Shown: piece after piece, positions 19,067-27,394 of the stretch
How positions within the stretch are numbered: position 1 is the stretch's first letter
How the letters are laid out: each line of letters begins with the position of its first letter
DNA from: Hyphomonadaceae bacterium
GTDB lineage: Bacteria; Pseudomonadota; Alphaproteobacteria; Caulobacterales; Aquidulcibacteraceae
DNA length: 64,000 nt
Direction: 5' to 3'
Assembly (NCBI GenBank): GCA_016791425.1
Contig: JAEUMQ010000013.1
Span: forward strand, 62,001-126,000
Program-made: the position numbers and the translations under genes
Notes under the pieces: model-generated
What the model saw: the letters and a program-made list of their open reading frames with translations, nothing else
Told to the model about the DNA's origin: nothing
The model's database searches: none

Positions 19067-19654
19067 CTATCGCCCGTCCGGTCCACCGCGCAGACGCCCG
19101 TCCTCTGCGCCTGGCCGACCGGCCCCGCGCTCGCCGCCGCGCCGCTCTCCGCGATCAGTCTCGACCGGCGCCGGGCCCGCGCGCGAGCCGGCCGCCTCGC
19201 CGCGATAGGCGCCGCCATCGTCCTCGCGATAGCCGCGCTCCGGCGCACCGCGTCGGAATTCGTCCCGGTCCTCGAACCGATCCTCGCTCCAGCGCCGCGG
19301 CCCCGCCGCCACCGCGAACTCGCGGCGCATCTGCATGCGCAACGTGTCGATGCGCGCTTCCAGATCCTGCGCCTCCCACGGCGAGAGCCCGCGCGTGCGC
19401 AGATATTGCGCGCGCAGGAAATCAATCTCGCGCAGCTCTGCAAAGAGCCGGCGCGCCTGATACGGACGCAGCGCGCCGGAATCGACGCCGTCGCGCAGAC
19501 GCAGTCTCAGCCGCTCGATCTGGTAGCCGGAATCCATTGCCCGGCCCGCATAGGCAGGCTCGCCGCCGCGCCGATAATCCTGCGCGGATGCGGGCGTCGC
19601 CAGCGCGATCGCCCCCAGCGCGGCCAAGCCCGCCATCAACATCTTCGTCTGCAT
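19067..19654 (-). CDS. Small secreted Arg-rich helical protein (paralogue of the gene at 22993)
   Basis: 195 residues. A cleavable signal peptide (MLMAGLAALGAIALATPASA) follows a strong GAGGAG ribosome site. The mature part has an amphipathic helical core (about 45-110) with GALRPYQARRLFAELREID and LRTRGLSPWEAQDLEARID, then a long Arg/Gly/Glu/Asp-rich, probably disordered tail. The core aligns with the protein encoded at 22993-23385 (GAINRWEARRLFGQL, LRTRGIDRREAMILQDRI), so the two are paralogues. Location should be periplasmic; function unknown. Confidence 0.7.
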   Translation of the reverse strand: MQTKMLMAGLAALGAIALATPASAQDYRRGGEPAYAGRAMDSGYQIERLRLRLRDGVDSGALRPYQARRLFAELREIDFLRAQYLRTRGLSPWEAQDLEARIDTLRMQMRREFAVAAGPRRWSEDRFEDRDEFRRGAPERGYREDDGGAYRGEAAGSRAGPAPVETDRGERRGGERGAGRPGAEDGRLRGGPDGR

Positions 19655-19727
19655 GAGCGATCTCCTCGCCGCATCCAAGCGGCGAGGAGCACCATGTTCC
19701 TTCGCACCTGAGCGCCGCCTGAACGCC

Positions 19728-20402
19728 TTACGCTGCGAGCGCCATGTCTGCGCGCAGCAGCCTGTAGTCCTCCGGCGCCAGCGCGGTGCGCGCCACCCCG
19801 TCCAGAAGCGCGAACGCCGCCTCCGGCGCAACCGCCTTCACATATGACAGGAAGGTCGCCCGCTCGGTCGGCGACATGCCCGGCAGCATGAGCGTGTAAT
19901 ACGCCGTGACGTGCTCGACGCTGATCGAGGCGATGATGCGCCCTTCCATCGCCATGAGCTCCTCATCGCTGTACCGCGCCTGGAACGCCGGCATCGCGAC
20001 GCGCTCCTCGCGCTCCATGTGCTGCAGGTCGGACGCGAAATAAGCCCCGAACGAGAGATAGAGCGCTCGTCCGCTCGCCATGCGGTCGCCGGCGTTTTCC
20101 ATCGCAGCTATCGCCGCATCGAGACGCGCGAACGTCTCATAATGATGCGTGTGATCCGCATCGAGCGCCGCGGCGAGCTCCGGCGCGACCGCCGCCAGCG
20201 GCGGATGAAACTGCGCATCTTCATGCTCCAGGTGCTCTCGCGCCAGAATGAGATGTGTCCTCAGCGCCGCCAGCAGCGCCTCGCTCGCGGCCGCGTCACG
20301 CCAATCGGCGGCGCCGAGCGCGATCAGCATGCGCGCCGAGCCAAGCCGCAGGCCCTTGTGGATCGGTCCGTAGAAATCGTGACGTGACATCGTTGCAGAC
20401 AT
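19728..20402 (-). CDS. Hemerythrin HHE-domain protein
   Basis: 224 residues. Iron-ligand candidates occur in the usual order: HKGLR (about residue 15), HLILAREHLEHEDAQFH, HTHHYETF and DLQHMEREE. Hemerythrins bind a di-iron centre and can carry oxygen or respond to nitric oxide or redox stress. The start has a very good AAAGGAG. It is followed on the same strand by the small secreted Arg-rich protein gene and preceded by the TetR regulator, about 60 bases away, which might control it; this is inference. Confidence 0.83.
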   Translation of the reverse strand: MSATMSRHDFYGPIHKGLRLGSARMLIALGAADWRDAAASEALLAALRTHLILAREHLEHEDAQFHPPLAAVAPELAAALDADHTHHYETFARLDAAIAAMENAGDRMASGRALYLSFGAYFASDLQHMEREERVAMPAFQARYSDEELMAMEGRIIASISVEHVTAYYTLMLPGMSPTERATFLSYVKAVAPEAAFALLDGVARTALAPEDYRLLRADMALAA

Positions 20403-20465
20403 GACTTCTCCTTTCGGCGGGCCTCGCGCCCGCTCGTCAAAAAGCTCTCGTTCCTGTTGTGCGCG

Positions 20466-21062
20466 CTACTTCCGCGCCGCGTTCACCAGCGCCCGGATCG
20501 CCCAGCGCCGCACTTTCTGCGCCTCCGCCTCGTCGAGCTGCAGCACGTCCTTGAAGACGACCATGCCTTCGGTGCCGATCACCAGCGCCAGCGCCTTCTG
20601 CAGCTTGTCGAGATCGCCCGGACGGAACTCCTTCCGCGCCGGCGCAAGCGCCGCTTCGATCAGCGGCAGGCGGCGGTTCTGCCGCACCGACTCCCGTTCA
20701 CCGCCGATCCTGTGCTGGACCGATTGCGCGAGCATGAGCCGCACGCCGGCCTCGTTCGCGCTCATCATGTCCTGGAAGGCCGCGTCCACCCGATCGAGCC
20801 GCGCCACCGGATCGGCGCCGGGCTCATCGCCGAACACGCTCTCCGCATCCGGCGCCGCCATCTCGAGCGCGGCCTCGTTGAGGAGCGCCTCGACGCTCGC
20901 GAAATAGCGGTACGCCGTCGCGCGCGACACCATGGCTTCTTCGGCCACTTCCTCCAGCGACGGCTTGCGGCCCTGTTTCATGAGCCGGTTCGCCGCCGCC
21001 ATCAGATCCTTGCGCGTGCGCCGCCTCTGGTTCGGGCGTCCGAGTTCGTCAGACATCGCCAT
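20466..21062 (-). CDS. TetR-family transcriptional regulator
   Basis: 198 residues. The N-terminal helix-turn-helix (about 18-65) reads KPSLEEVAEEAMVSRATAYRYF, a clear TetR recognition region; the C-terminal helical part should bind a ligand. It begins 3 bases after the stop of the SnoaL-like gene and so is co-translated with it. The divergent region at 21483-21599, shared with the hydrolase-cyclase fusion, is the natural place for its operator. A start two codons downstream is also possible. Confidence 0.88.
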   Translation of the reverse strand: MAMSDELGRPNQRRRTRKDLMAAANRLMKQGRKPSLEEVAEEAMVSRATAYRYFASVEALLNEAALEMAAPDAESVFGDEPGADPVARLDRVDAAFQDMMSANEAGVRLMLAQSVQHRIGGERESVRQNRRLPLIEAALAPARKEFRPGDLDKLQKALALVIGTEGMVVFKDVLQLDEAEAQKVRRWAIRALVNAARK

Positions 21063-21065
21063 TCG

Positions 21066-21482
21066 TCAGCTCAATTGCTGCATGATGGCGGCCAGATCGA
21101 GCCAGACGTTTTCGCGCTTGATGTCGCCGCCTTCGGTGAACTCGATGACGTGCAGCAGGCGGAAGGAGAGCGGCCGATTCCTCCCCTCAAGCCCGAACGG
21201 ACGCCCGGGCGCACGCCCGCTCCAGGTCGATTCATCGACCAGGAAGCGCTCGCCATAGAGCCGCCGGATCGTCTCGATCTTTCCGTCCGAGAGATCCCCG
21301 AACAGCGTCTCGTAAAAGCCCCGCGCGCTTTCGCGCCCGTGCGTCGGCCCGGTCGGAAAGCCGACGATATCGTGCTCCACGTCGGCAGTAAGGGTAGCCA
21401 GCACGCCCTCGACATTGTCGGCCGCCTCGAAGCCGAAATGCTCGTCCATCTTCACATCCATCTGTTGGCGGGTGAGCGCCAT
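21066..21482 (-). CDS. SnoaL/NTF2-like protein
   Basis: 138 residues with the cone-shaped NTF2-like fold pattern: an N-terminal helix pair, then strands such as DVEHDIVGFPTG, helix ARGFYETLFGDL, and the closing HVIEFTEGGDIKRENVWLD. Family members include polyketide cyclases, steroid isomerases and dehydratases, so the reaction is not assigned. GGGAGG lies just before the start. First gene of a two-gene unit with the TetR regulator, divergent from the hydrolase-cyclase gene. Confidence 0.75.
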   Translation of the reverse strand: MALTRQQMDVKMDEHFGFEAADNVEGVLATLTADVEHDIVGFPTGPTHGRESARGFYETLFGDLSDGKIETIRRLYGERFLVDESTWSGRAPGRPFGLEGRNRPLSFRLLHVIEFTEGGDIKRENVWLDLAAIMQQLS

Positions 21483-21599
21483 GCGAGCCTCCCATAACAA
21501 GACGTCATATACGTAATAAGACTCTTGTCTCACGTCAACAGCAAAATCTCATGCGTCCCCGCCCCGTCGCCAAGCGCGGATCGTGCTATGCATCGGGCC

Positions 21600-22928
21600 A
21601 TGCCCGCCGAGGACCTTCCCGAGACCCGCTTCGCCCGCTCCGGCGACGTCAACATCGCCTATCAGGTGCTGGGCGAGGGACCGGTCGATCTTCTCCTCGT
21701 TCCCGGGCTCGTCTCGCACGTGGAGACGAGCCACGAAGTGCGCGGCTACACTGCTTTCCTTCGCCGCCTCGCGCGCTTCGCCCGGCTCGCCACCTTCGAC
21801 AAGCGCGGCCAGGGACTGTCCGACCGCGTCTCCGGCGCCCCCACGCTGGAGGAACGCGCCGACGACGTCCGCGCCGTGATGGACGCCATCGGCATGCGCC
21901 GCGCCGCGGTGCTCGGCGTGTCGGAGGGCTCGATGATGTCGGCCTACTTCGCCGCCGCGCACCCCGAGCGGGCAAGCCATCTGGTGCTCTATGGCGGCAT
22001 GCCGAAAATGCCGCGCTCCGATGATTACCCGATCGGTTTCGAGCCGGACCGCCATATCGTCGAATGGGGCACAGGCGCCTTCATCACGACCTATGTCGCG
22101 CCGTCGTGGGCCGCCGATCCCGATCTGTCCAGGCTCGCCGCGCGGTTCGAGCGGCATTCCTGCTCGCCGGGGAATTTCCATGCGCTCGCGAAGATGAACA
22201 TCGCGCTGGACGTGCGTCCGATCCTGCCGGACATCCGGGTCCCGACGCTGGTGCTGCACCGCCAGACCGACGTGTGCGTGCCCATCGCGATGGGCCGCTA
22301 TTATGCCGACCACATCCCCGGCGCGAAATTCGTCGCGTATCCATCCGGCGAGCATTGGCCGCCCGCGTTCGGCCCCGATTGGGACAGCATGGCCGACGAC
22401 ATCGAGGAATTCGTCACCGGCGTGCGCGCGGCCCCGGCGCAGCAGATGGACCGCGTGCTCGCCACCGTGCTCTTCACCGACATCGTCGATTCCACGGCCA
22501 TCGCCGCCGAGCTCGGCGACGCCGCCTGGCGCGCCCGGCTCGACGAGCATGACCGCATCGTCCGCCGTCTGATCGAGTCGCACCGCGGCAGGTTCATCAA
22601 GTCCACCGGCGACGGCGTGCTCGCCGCCTTCGACGGTCCCGGCCGCGCCGTGCGCTGCGCGCTCTCGATCGAGCCCGCGCTCGCGCGCCTCGATCTGCGC
22701 GTCCGCGCCGGACTGCACACCGGCGAAGTGGAGGAACGCGGCGAGGACATCGCCGGCGTCGCCGTCCACGCCGCCGCGCGCGTGATGGAGAAGGCGGGCG
22801 CCGGCGAGGTGCTGGTCAGTCGCGTCGTCGCCGATCTGGTGGCCGGGGCGGGCCTCAGTTTCGCCGAGCGCGGCGACGCCGAGCTCAAGGGCATCGGGAC
22901 CTGGAGGCTCCTGGCCGCAACCATGTAG
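21600..22928 (+). CDS. Alpha/beta hydrolase fused to class III nucleotidyl cyclase domain
   Basis: 442 residues. Residues 1-275 are an alpha/beta hydrolase with the nucleophile elbow GVSEGSM and a late His in YPSGEHWPP. Residues about 285-440 are a class III cyclase: VLFTDIVDST (metal Asp), GRFIKSTGDGVLAAF with the purine-selecting Lys present, and VAVHAAARV, in which the usual Asn of VNxAAR reads His, as in a recognised subfamily of such fusions. The likely product is cAMP, with the hydrolase part acting as a ligand sensor. An ATG four codons upstream (21588) is an alternative. Divergent from the SnoaL/TetR genes. Confidence 0.87.
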   Translation: MPAEDLPETRFARSGDVNIAYQVLGEGPVDLLLVPGLVSHVETSHEVRGYTAFLRRLARFARLATFDKRGQGLSDRVSGAPTLEERADDVRAVMDAIGMRRAAVLGVSEGSMMSAYFAAAHPERASHLVLYGGMPKMPRSDDYPIGFEPDRHIVEWGTGAFITTYVAPSWAADPDLSRLAARFERHSCSPGNFHALAKMNIALDVRPILPDIRVPTLVLHRQTDVCVPIAMGRYYADHIPGAKFVAYPSGEHWPPAFGPDWDSMADDIEEFVTGVRAAPAQQMDRVLATVLFTDIVDSTAIAAELGDAAWRARLDEHDRIVRRLIESHRGRFIKSTGDGVLAAFDGPGRAVRCALSIEPALARLDLRVRAGLHTGEVEERGEDIAGVAVHAAARVMEKAGAGEVLVSRVVADLVAGAGLSFAERGDAELKGIGTWRLLAATM

Positions 22929-22939
22929 CCCAAGAAGAA

Positions 22940-22962
22940 GGGCCGCCCTTTGGGGGCGGCCC
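22940..22962 (-). terminator. Terminator-like hairpin downstream of the small secreted protein gene
   Basis: A perfect 9-bp stem (GGGCCGCCC and its complement) with a 5-base loop. Read on the minus strand it is followed by TTCTTCTT, so it probably ends transcription of the gene at 22993-23385. It may also stop the convergent hydrolase-cyclase transcript, although no T-run follows on that strand. Confidence 0.6.
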
Positions 22963-22992
22963 GGAATGGTTTCAGGGGAGAGGCGACGCGCG

Positions 22993-23385
22993 TCAGAAGC
23001 GGTCGTACCGGCGGAAGTCGCGATCGTTCGATTCGATGCGCACTGCGACGCGCAGGTCCTGGATGCGATCCTGCAGGATCATCGCTTCGCGCCGATCGAT
23101 GCCGCGGGTCCGCAGGAAATGGGCCCGCATGTCGCGCACCTCGGCAAGCTGGCCGAAGAGGCGCCGCGCCTCCCAGCGATTGATGGCGCCGGTGCGCACG
23201 CCGATCCGCAGGCGCTCTTCGATCCTCTGCAGCTGGAAGCCCGAGCGCTCGCCATATTCGTGGCCCGGCATGTACGCTGTGCGCTCATAGCCGCGGCCGT
23301 AGCCGTCGCCGGGCGCAGCATGCGCCGAAACCGAGGTCGCCGCCATCGCGCCAAACGCGGCCAGGGAAACAAGAAGCGCCTTCAT
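22993..23385 (-). CDS. Small secreted Arg-rich helical protein (paralogue of the gene at 19067)
   Basis: 130 residues. Signal peptide MKALLVSLAAFGAMAATSVSA, cleaved near AHA, after a strong GGAGGAATT. The mature part shares the helical core of the 19067-19654 product: RIGVRTGAINRWEARRLFGQL and HFLRTRGIDRREAMIL. It lacks that protein's long charged tail and ends RFRRYDRF-like (DRDFRRYDRF). Probably periplasmic; function unknown. Confidence 0.7.
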   Translation of the reverse strand: MKALLVSLAAFGAMAATSVSAHAAPGDGYGRGYERTAYMPGHEYGERSGFQLQRIEERLRIGVRTGAINRWEARRLFGQLAEVRDMRAHFLRTRGIDRREAMILQDRIQDLRVAVRIESNDRDFRRYDRF

Positions 23386-23491
23386 GTGAATTCCTCCGTC
23401 ATGCGCCCGAACCGGAGCGCCATGAGGAGGAGAATGCCGGACCGATGCTGAGCCGGCCCTGATCGCGCGATTATGTTGCGTTCAGGTTGGC

Positions 23492-24547
23492 TCAGGCCGG
23501 CGCGGCCGCTTTCCCTTCCGCCTTCGCCCCGCACTTCATGCAGAACCGGAAGAAGGCGAACTTGCGCGTCGCGCATTGCGGGCAATGGTTAAAGAGCTCC
23601 ATGCCGCAATGCATGCAGAAATCGGCCGGCGTGTCGGTCGGCGTCAGCATACGGTCGCATCCCGGGCAGGTCTTCGCGCCGAGCTTCTTCAGCGCCTCGT
23701 CGTATTGGATCGCCTGCTTGCGCTCCGTCTCCGCTTTCGCTTCGGCCGCCTCGCGGGACTTCAGATAGTTGCGCATCCAGCGGATCACGAAATGCGACGC
23801 GATGATGGTGAGGAGAATGCCCACCCCGTAGCGCACATAGCCGCCATATTCCGGCAGGTAGGGGACGAGCTCCACGAAGAACGCGAACGCCGAAGCGATG
23901 ATGAAGCCACGCTTCAGCGGCCAATAATCGCCCTTGTTCTTCTGCAGCAGGAAGAAAGCCGAGATCGCCAGCAACGGCAGCGTGAACGCCAGCCGCAGTC
24001 CGAACACCTGCAGCTCCTGCGCAAACCGCGCCCGCTCGTAGTGCGGTTGGGCGCGCTCCCCCATCGCCGCGCGCGCCGCATCGTTGGCCGCGACCGCATC
24101 GTAATTCGCAGTCCGCTCCGTCTGCACCTGGTCGCGCCCGATCTCCACCGTCCGCTCCAGGCCCTTCAGCACGTCGAGCGCGCGCGTCCGCGACACCACT
24201 TCGGGATCCTGCGCCGGGTCCGTCGTCGCCGTCCGCGTGGCGATCCAGTTGTCGAACGTCGTTTGCGCCGCCTGATAGTCGCCGCGTGCAATATTGAGCG
24301 CAGCGTCCGCCGCATCGAGACGGCGCTGGATCGCAATCCCCTCCGCCTCGAGCCGGGCGCGCTCGTTCGTCAGCCGCGCGTCTTCGGCCGGATCGACGAA
24401 ACTGGACAGTTCGACCGGCGCCGACACCCTCGGCAGATCGCCGATCACCAGCCGGCCGAGCCCGATCAGGAAGCCGGCGAACACCACCGACAGCACCCAC
24501 ATCGCGATCGTGAAGGTGCGTTCGCGCGCTCTTGTTCCCTTGATCAT
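23492..24547 (-). CDS. Membrane protein with coiled coil and C-terminal double zinc ribbon
   Basis: 351 residues from the ATG preceded by AAGGGAAC. Membrane helix 1 (about 13-34, MWVLSVVFAGFLIGLGRLV), a Glu/Arg/Ala-rich coiled-coil region (about 50-160), three further hydrophobic segments (about 165-250), then a charged helix and two zinc-ribbon units with four CxxC-type pairs (CPGCDRML...FCMHCG and CPQCATRK...FCMKCG). The ribbons probably lie in the cytoplasm and may bind zinc for protein contact. No family or function recognised. It lies 23 bases downstream of tpiA. Confidence 0.7.
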   Translation of the reverse strand: MIKGTRARERTFTIAMWVLSVVFAGFLIGLGRLVIGDLPRVSAPVELSSFVDPAEDARLTNERARLEAEGIAIQRRLDAADAALNIARGDYQAAQTTFDNWIATRTATTDPAQDPEVVSRTRALDVLKGLERTVEIGRDQVQTERTANYDAVAANDAARAAMGERAQPHYERARFAQELQVFGLRLAFTLPLLAISAFFLLQKNKGDYWPLKRGFIIASAFAFFVELVPYLPEYGGYVRYGVGILLTIIASHFVIRWMRNYLKSREAAEAKAETERKQAIQYDEALKKLGAKTCPGCDRMLTPTDTPADFCMHCGMELFNHCPQCATRKFAFFRFCMKCGAKAEGKAAAPA

Positions 24548-24570
24548 CCGGTTCCCTTGATTGCCCGCCC

Positions 24571-25305
24571 TTAAGCTGCCGCAGCCGGATGCGCCTTGAT
24601 GATCGCGCTGAAATCCGCCGCCTTGAGGCTCGCCCCCCCGACAAGCGCCCCATCGACGCCCGCGACCGCGAAGATCTCGGCCGCGTTGCTCGGCTTGACC
24701 GAGCCGCCATAGAGCACCCGCACGCCCACGCCGAATCGCGCCTTGAGCGCGGCATGGATGAGCGCGTGCATCGCCTCGATCTGTGGATTGGTCGGCGTCA
24801 GGCCCGTCCCGATCGCCCACACCGGCTCGTAGGCGATGACCAGCCCCCCGGGCGCCGCGTCCGGCAGGCTTGCCGCAAGCTGCGCGCGCACCACCTCACC
24901 CTCGCGGCCCGCGTTCCGCTCCTCGATCGTCTCGCCGACGCAGACGATCGGCTTCAGCCCCGCCCCCGCCGCCGCCAGCGCCTTCGCGCGCACCAGAGCG
25001 TCGCTTTCCCCATGATCGCGCCGACGCTCCGAGTGCCCGAGGATCACATAGCTCGCGCCCGCATCCTTCAGCATGCCTGCGCTGAGATCGCCCGTATGCG
25101 CGCCCTCCGGGGCCTTGTGGCAGTCCTGCCCGCCGACCCCGATTCCCGATCCGGCCAGCGTCGCGGCGGCGCCCGCCAGCAGCGTCGCCGGCGGGCACAC
25201 CAGCGCCTCGGTCCCGCCCCGCGGCGCGCCCTTCAACGCCTCCAGCTCCGCCAGGGCGGCCTTCAGGCCGAACATCTTCCAATTTCCAGCGATCAGCGGG
25301 GTCAT
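24571..25305 (-). CDS. tpiA: Triosephosphate isomerase
   Basis: 244 residues. It interconverts dihydroxyacetone phosphate and glyceraldehyde 3-phosphate. The N-terminus PLIAGNWKM carries the catalytic Lys, ILGHSERR the catalytic His, and [11 protein letters not shown] the catalytic Glu and loop 6; [10 protein letters not shown] closes the phosphate site. The same frame is open further upstream, but the extra residues are encoded by a GC-rich repeat and do not fit the family. Divergent from the PpiD-type chaperone gene, an arrangement common in Caulobacterales. Confidence 0.97.
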   Translation of the reverse strand: MTPLIAGNWKMFGLKAALAELEALKGAPRGGTEALVCPPATLLAGAAATLAGSGIGVGGQDCHKAPEGAHTGDLSAGMLKDAGASYVILGHSERRRDHGESDALVRAKALAAAGAGLKPIVCVGETIEERNAGREGEVVRAQLAASLPDAAPGGLVIAYEPVWAIGTGLTPTNPQIEAMHALIHAALKARFGVGVRVLYGGSVKPSNAAEIFAVAGVDGALVGGASLKAADFSAIIKAHPAAAA

Positions 25306-25471
25306 GCGGCTCTCCCCCCTCTTCCGCCCGGCGGCAGAGGGGTCGGGGGTGGGGGAGTTCGGATTGGCCGAACGGGGAGGCCGTTTCAACCCCGCTCAGT
25401 TCACAACATTGCCGCCGCGCGCCCTCGCCCCTATTGTCCGGCCGCTTTTCCGACGAACACCGAGAGACCGC

Positions 25472-27394
25472 ATGCTCGCTCAAATGCGCACCCTGACGCG
25501 CGGCTGGATCGCCCGCATCATCCTGGGCGTGATCGCCATCATGATGGTGGTGACGCTGTTCAGCTCCGATTTCCTGCAGGGCATCCAGGGCGTCATGAAT
25601 CCCAACCAGGTCGCGACGGTGGCCGGCCAGAGCATCAGCCCGGCCGAGCTCAACCGCGACTTCGAGAACTGGATGCAGTCCCAGAAGAGCCGCGAGCGGC
25701 CCGTTTCCCGCGCCGACGCGATCCAGCAGGGCGTGCCCCAGCGCGTCCTTGAAGGCATCATCGGCCGGCGCGCGCTTTACGCATTCGCCCAGCGCCTGGG
25801 CATTGAAGCCGACGACACGCAGGTCGCCGAGGAAATCCGCAAGATCCAGGCGGTCCAGAACCCGCTCTCAGGCACGTTTGATCGTCAGGAATATTTGAAC
25901 TTCCTGTCGCAGATCAAATACACGCCCGCCGAGTTCGAGCGCGAAGTGCGCCGCGACCTCTCCGTGCAGCAGCTCCTTGCCGCGTTGACCGACGGCGCGC
26001 GCGCGCCCTCCGCGTTCGGCAAGCTCGCCTTCGCCTACGAGACCGAGCGCCGCCTCGTCTCCATCGCCGAAATCTCGCCCGGCGCGGCCGGCGCCATCCC
26101 CGCCCCGACCGACGCGCAGCTGCAGGAGCTTTATCTTGCGATGCGCTCCAATCTTCAGATCCCGGAATATCGCCAGCTGACGCTTGTCTTCGCGCGCCCG
26201 AGCGACTTCATCCCCCGCGTCACCGTGCCCGAGGACCGCGTCCGCGAGGAATTCAACGCCCGTCGCGCCCGTTTCGAACAGCCCGAAAAGCGCTCCTTCG
26301 TGCAGATCTCCTCGCCGGACGAGGCCAAAGCGCGCGACGCCGCAGCGCGGCTTGGGCGCGGCGAGGATCCCGCCGCGGTCGCCAGCGCGCTCGCCCTCCA
26401 GATCGTCTCCTACGATCAGCAGACCCAAGGCCAGATCCCCGACAACGCCGTCGCCCGCGCCGCCTTCGGCATGGCCGCCAACGCTGCGCAGGCCGTCCGC
26501 GGCGCCCTGACGCCCTGGGCCGCCGTGCGCATCACGGCGATTACGCCGGCAGTGTCGGCGAACTTCGACGCGCACCGCCAGGAGATCCATGAAGAGCTCG
26601 CGCGCGACGAGGCCATCGAGATGATGAACGCCGCGGTGGACTCCTTCAACGACGCGCGCGCCGCCGGCGGCTCGCTCGCGCAAGCAGCGCGCGCCAATAA
26701 TCTGAGCGTCGCCGAAGTCGCGCGCGTGGACGCGCAAGGACGCGACGCGAACGGCCAACCGGTCGAAGCGCTGCTCGATCAGCCCGAGCTCATCCGCGCC
26801 GCGTTCGAAGCGCCTGAAGGCGAAGCCACCGACTTCATCGCCTCCTCCGACGGCGCCGACGTCATCATCCAGGTGAACCGCGTCATCCCGCAAAGCGTTC
26901 GTCCCCTCGCCGAGGTCCGCAACGACATCGCCCAGCTCTGGGTGGCGCGCGAGCGCGCGCGCAAGCTGGAGGAGATCGCTCATCGCATCGAGGAAGGCGT
27001 GGCCGCCGGCCAGACCTTCGCCACCGCTTCCGCCGCCGCCGGCGCGCAGATGGTCGTGCGCTCGCAGGAGCTCAACCGCGAGATCGCCGCGCGCGGCCTG
27101 CCTTCCCCGCAGCTCGGCGGCGCCATCTACGGCGCCCGCGAAGGTCAGGTCGTGCATGCGCCGCGGCCGGACAATGGCGCGCTCATCGTCGCCATCGTCG
27201 AGGAGATCCGCCGCGGCGATCCTGCCGCCGCCGGTCCGCAGATCGAGGCCCTGCGCCGCCAGTTCGATCAGGCCATCGGCCAGTCGCTCGCGCTGGTCGT
27301 GGAGGACGCCGCGATCCAGTCCGCCAAGCCCAAGCGCAATGAACGCCTCATGGCGCAGATCTTCTCCACGACCCCGCAATCCGAGGACCAATGA
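25472..27394 (+). CDS. ppiD: PpiD/SurA-type periplasmic folding chaperone (peptidyl-prolyl isomerase family)
   Basis: 640 residues. A single N-terminal membrane helix (about 12-31, WIARIILGVIAIMMVVTLF) anchors a large periplasmic part. Residues 35-170 form the SurA/PpiD N-terminal chaperone region (VATVAGQSISPAELNRDFENW, QGVPQRVLEGIIGRRAL). The middle PPIase-like segment is divergent, so isomerase activity is uncertain; the C-terminal half is helical. PpiD works next to the Sec translocon on newly exported proteins. The stop overlaps the trpE start (ATGA), so a housekeeping chaperone gene and trpE are translationally coupled. Confidence 0.88.
   Translation: MLAQMRTLTRGWIARIILGVIAIMMVVTLFSSDFLQGIQGVMNPNQVATVAGQSISPAELNRDFENWMQSQKSRERPVSRADAIQQGVPQRVLEGIIGRRALYAFAQRLGIEADDTQVAEEIRKIQAVQNPLSGTFDRQEYLNFLSQIKYTPAEFEREVRRDLSVQQLLAALTDGARAPSAFGKLAFAYETERRLVSIAEISPGAAGAIPAPTDAQLQELYLAMRSNLQIPEYRQLTLVFARPSDFIPRVTVPEDRVREEFNARRARFEQPEKRSFVQISSPDEAKARDAAARLGRGEDPAAVASALALQIVSYDQQTQGQIPDNAVARAAFGMAANAAQAVRGALTPWAAVRITAITPAVSANFDAHRQEIHEELARDEAIEMMNAAVDSFNDARAAGGSLAQAARANNLSVAEVARVDAQGRDANGQPVEALLDQPELIRAAFEAPEGEATDFIASSDGADVIIQVNRVIPQSVRPLAEVRNDIAQLWVARERARKLEEIAHRIEEGVAAGQTFATASAAAGAQMVVRSQELNREIAARGLPSPQLGGAIYGAREGQVVHAPRPDNGALIVAIVEEIRRGDPAAAGPQIEALRRQFDQAIGQSLALVVEDAAIQSAKPKRNERLMAQIFSTTPQSEDQ

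Noticed and set aside
21500-21537. Short inverted elements (AGAC-TCTT-GTCT, and GACGTCA with TCACGTCA) in the TetR divergent region
   Set aside because: Arms are short and irregular, so no specific TetR operator can be assigned, although the region is the right place for one.
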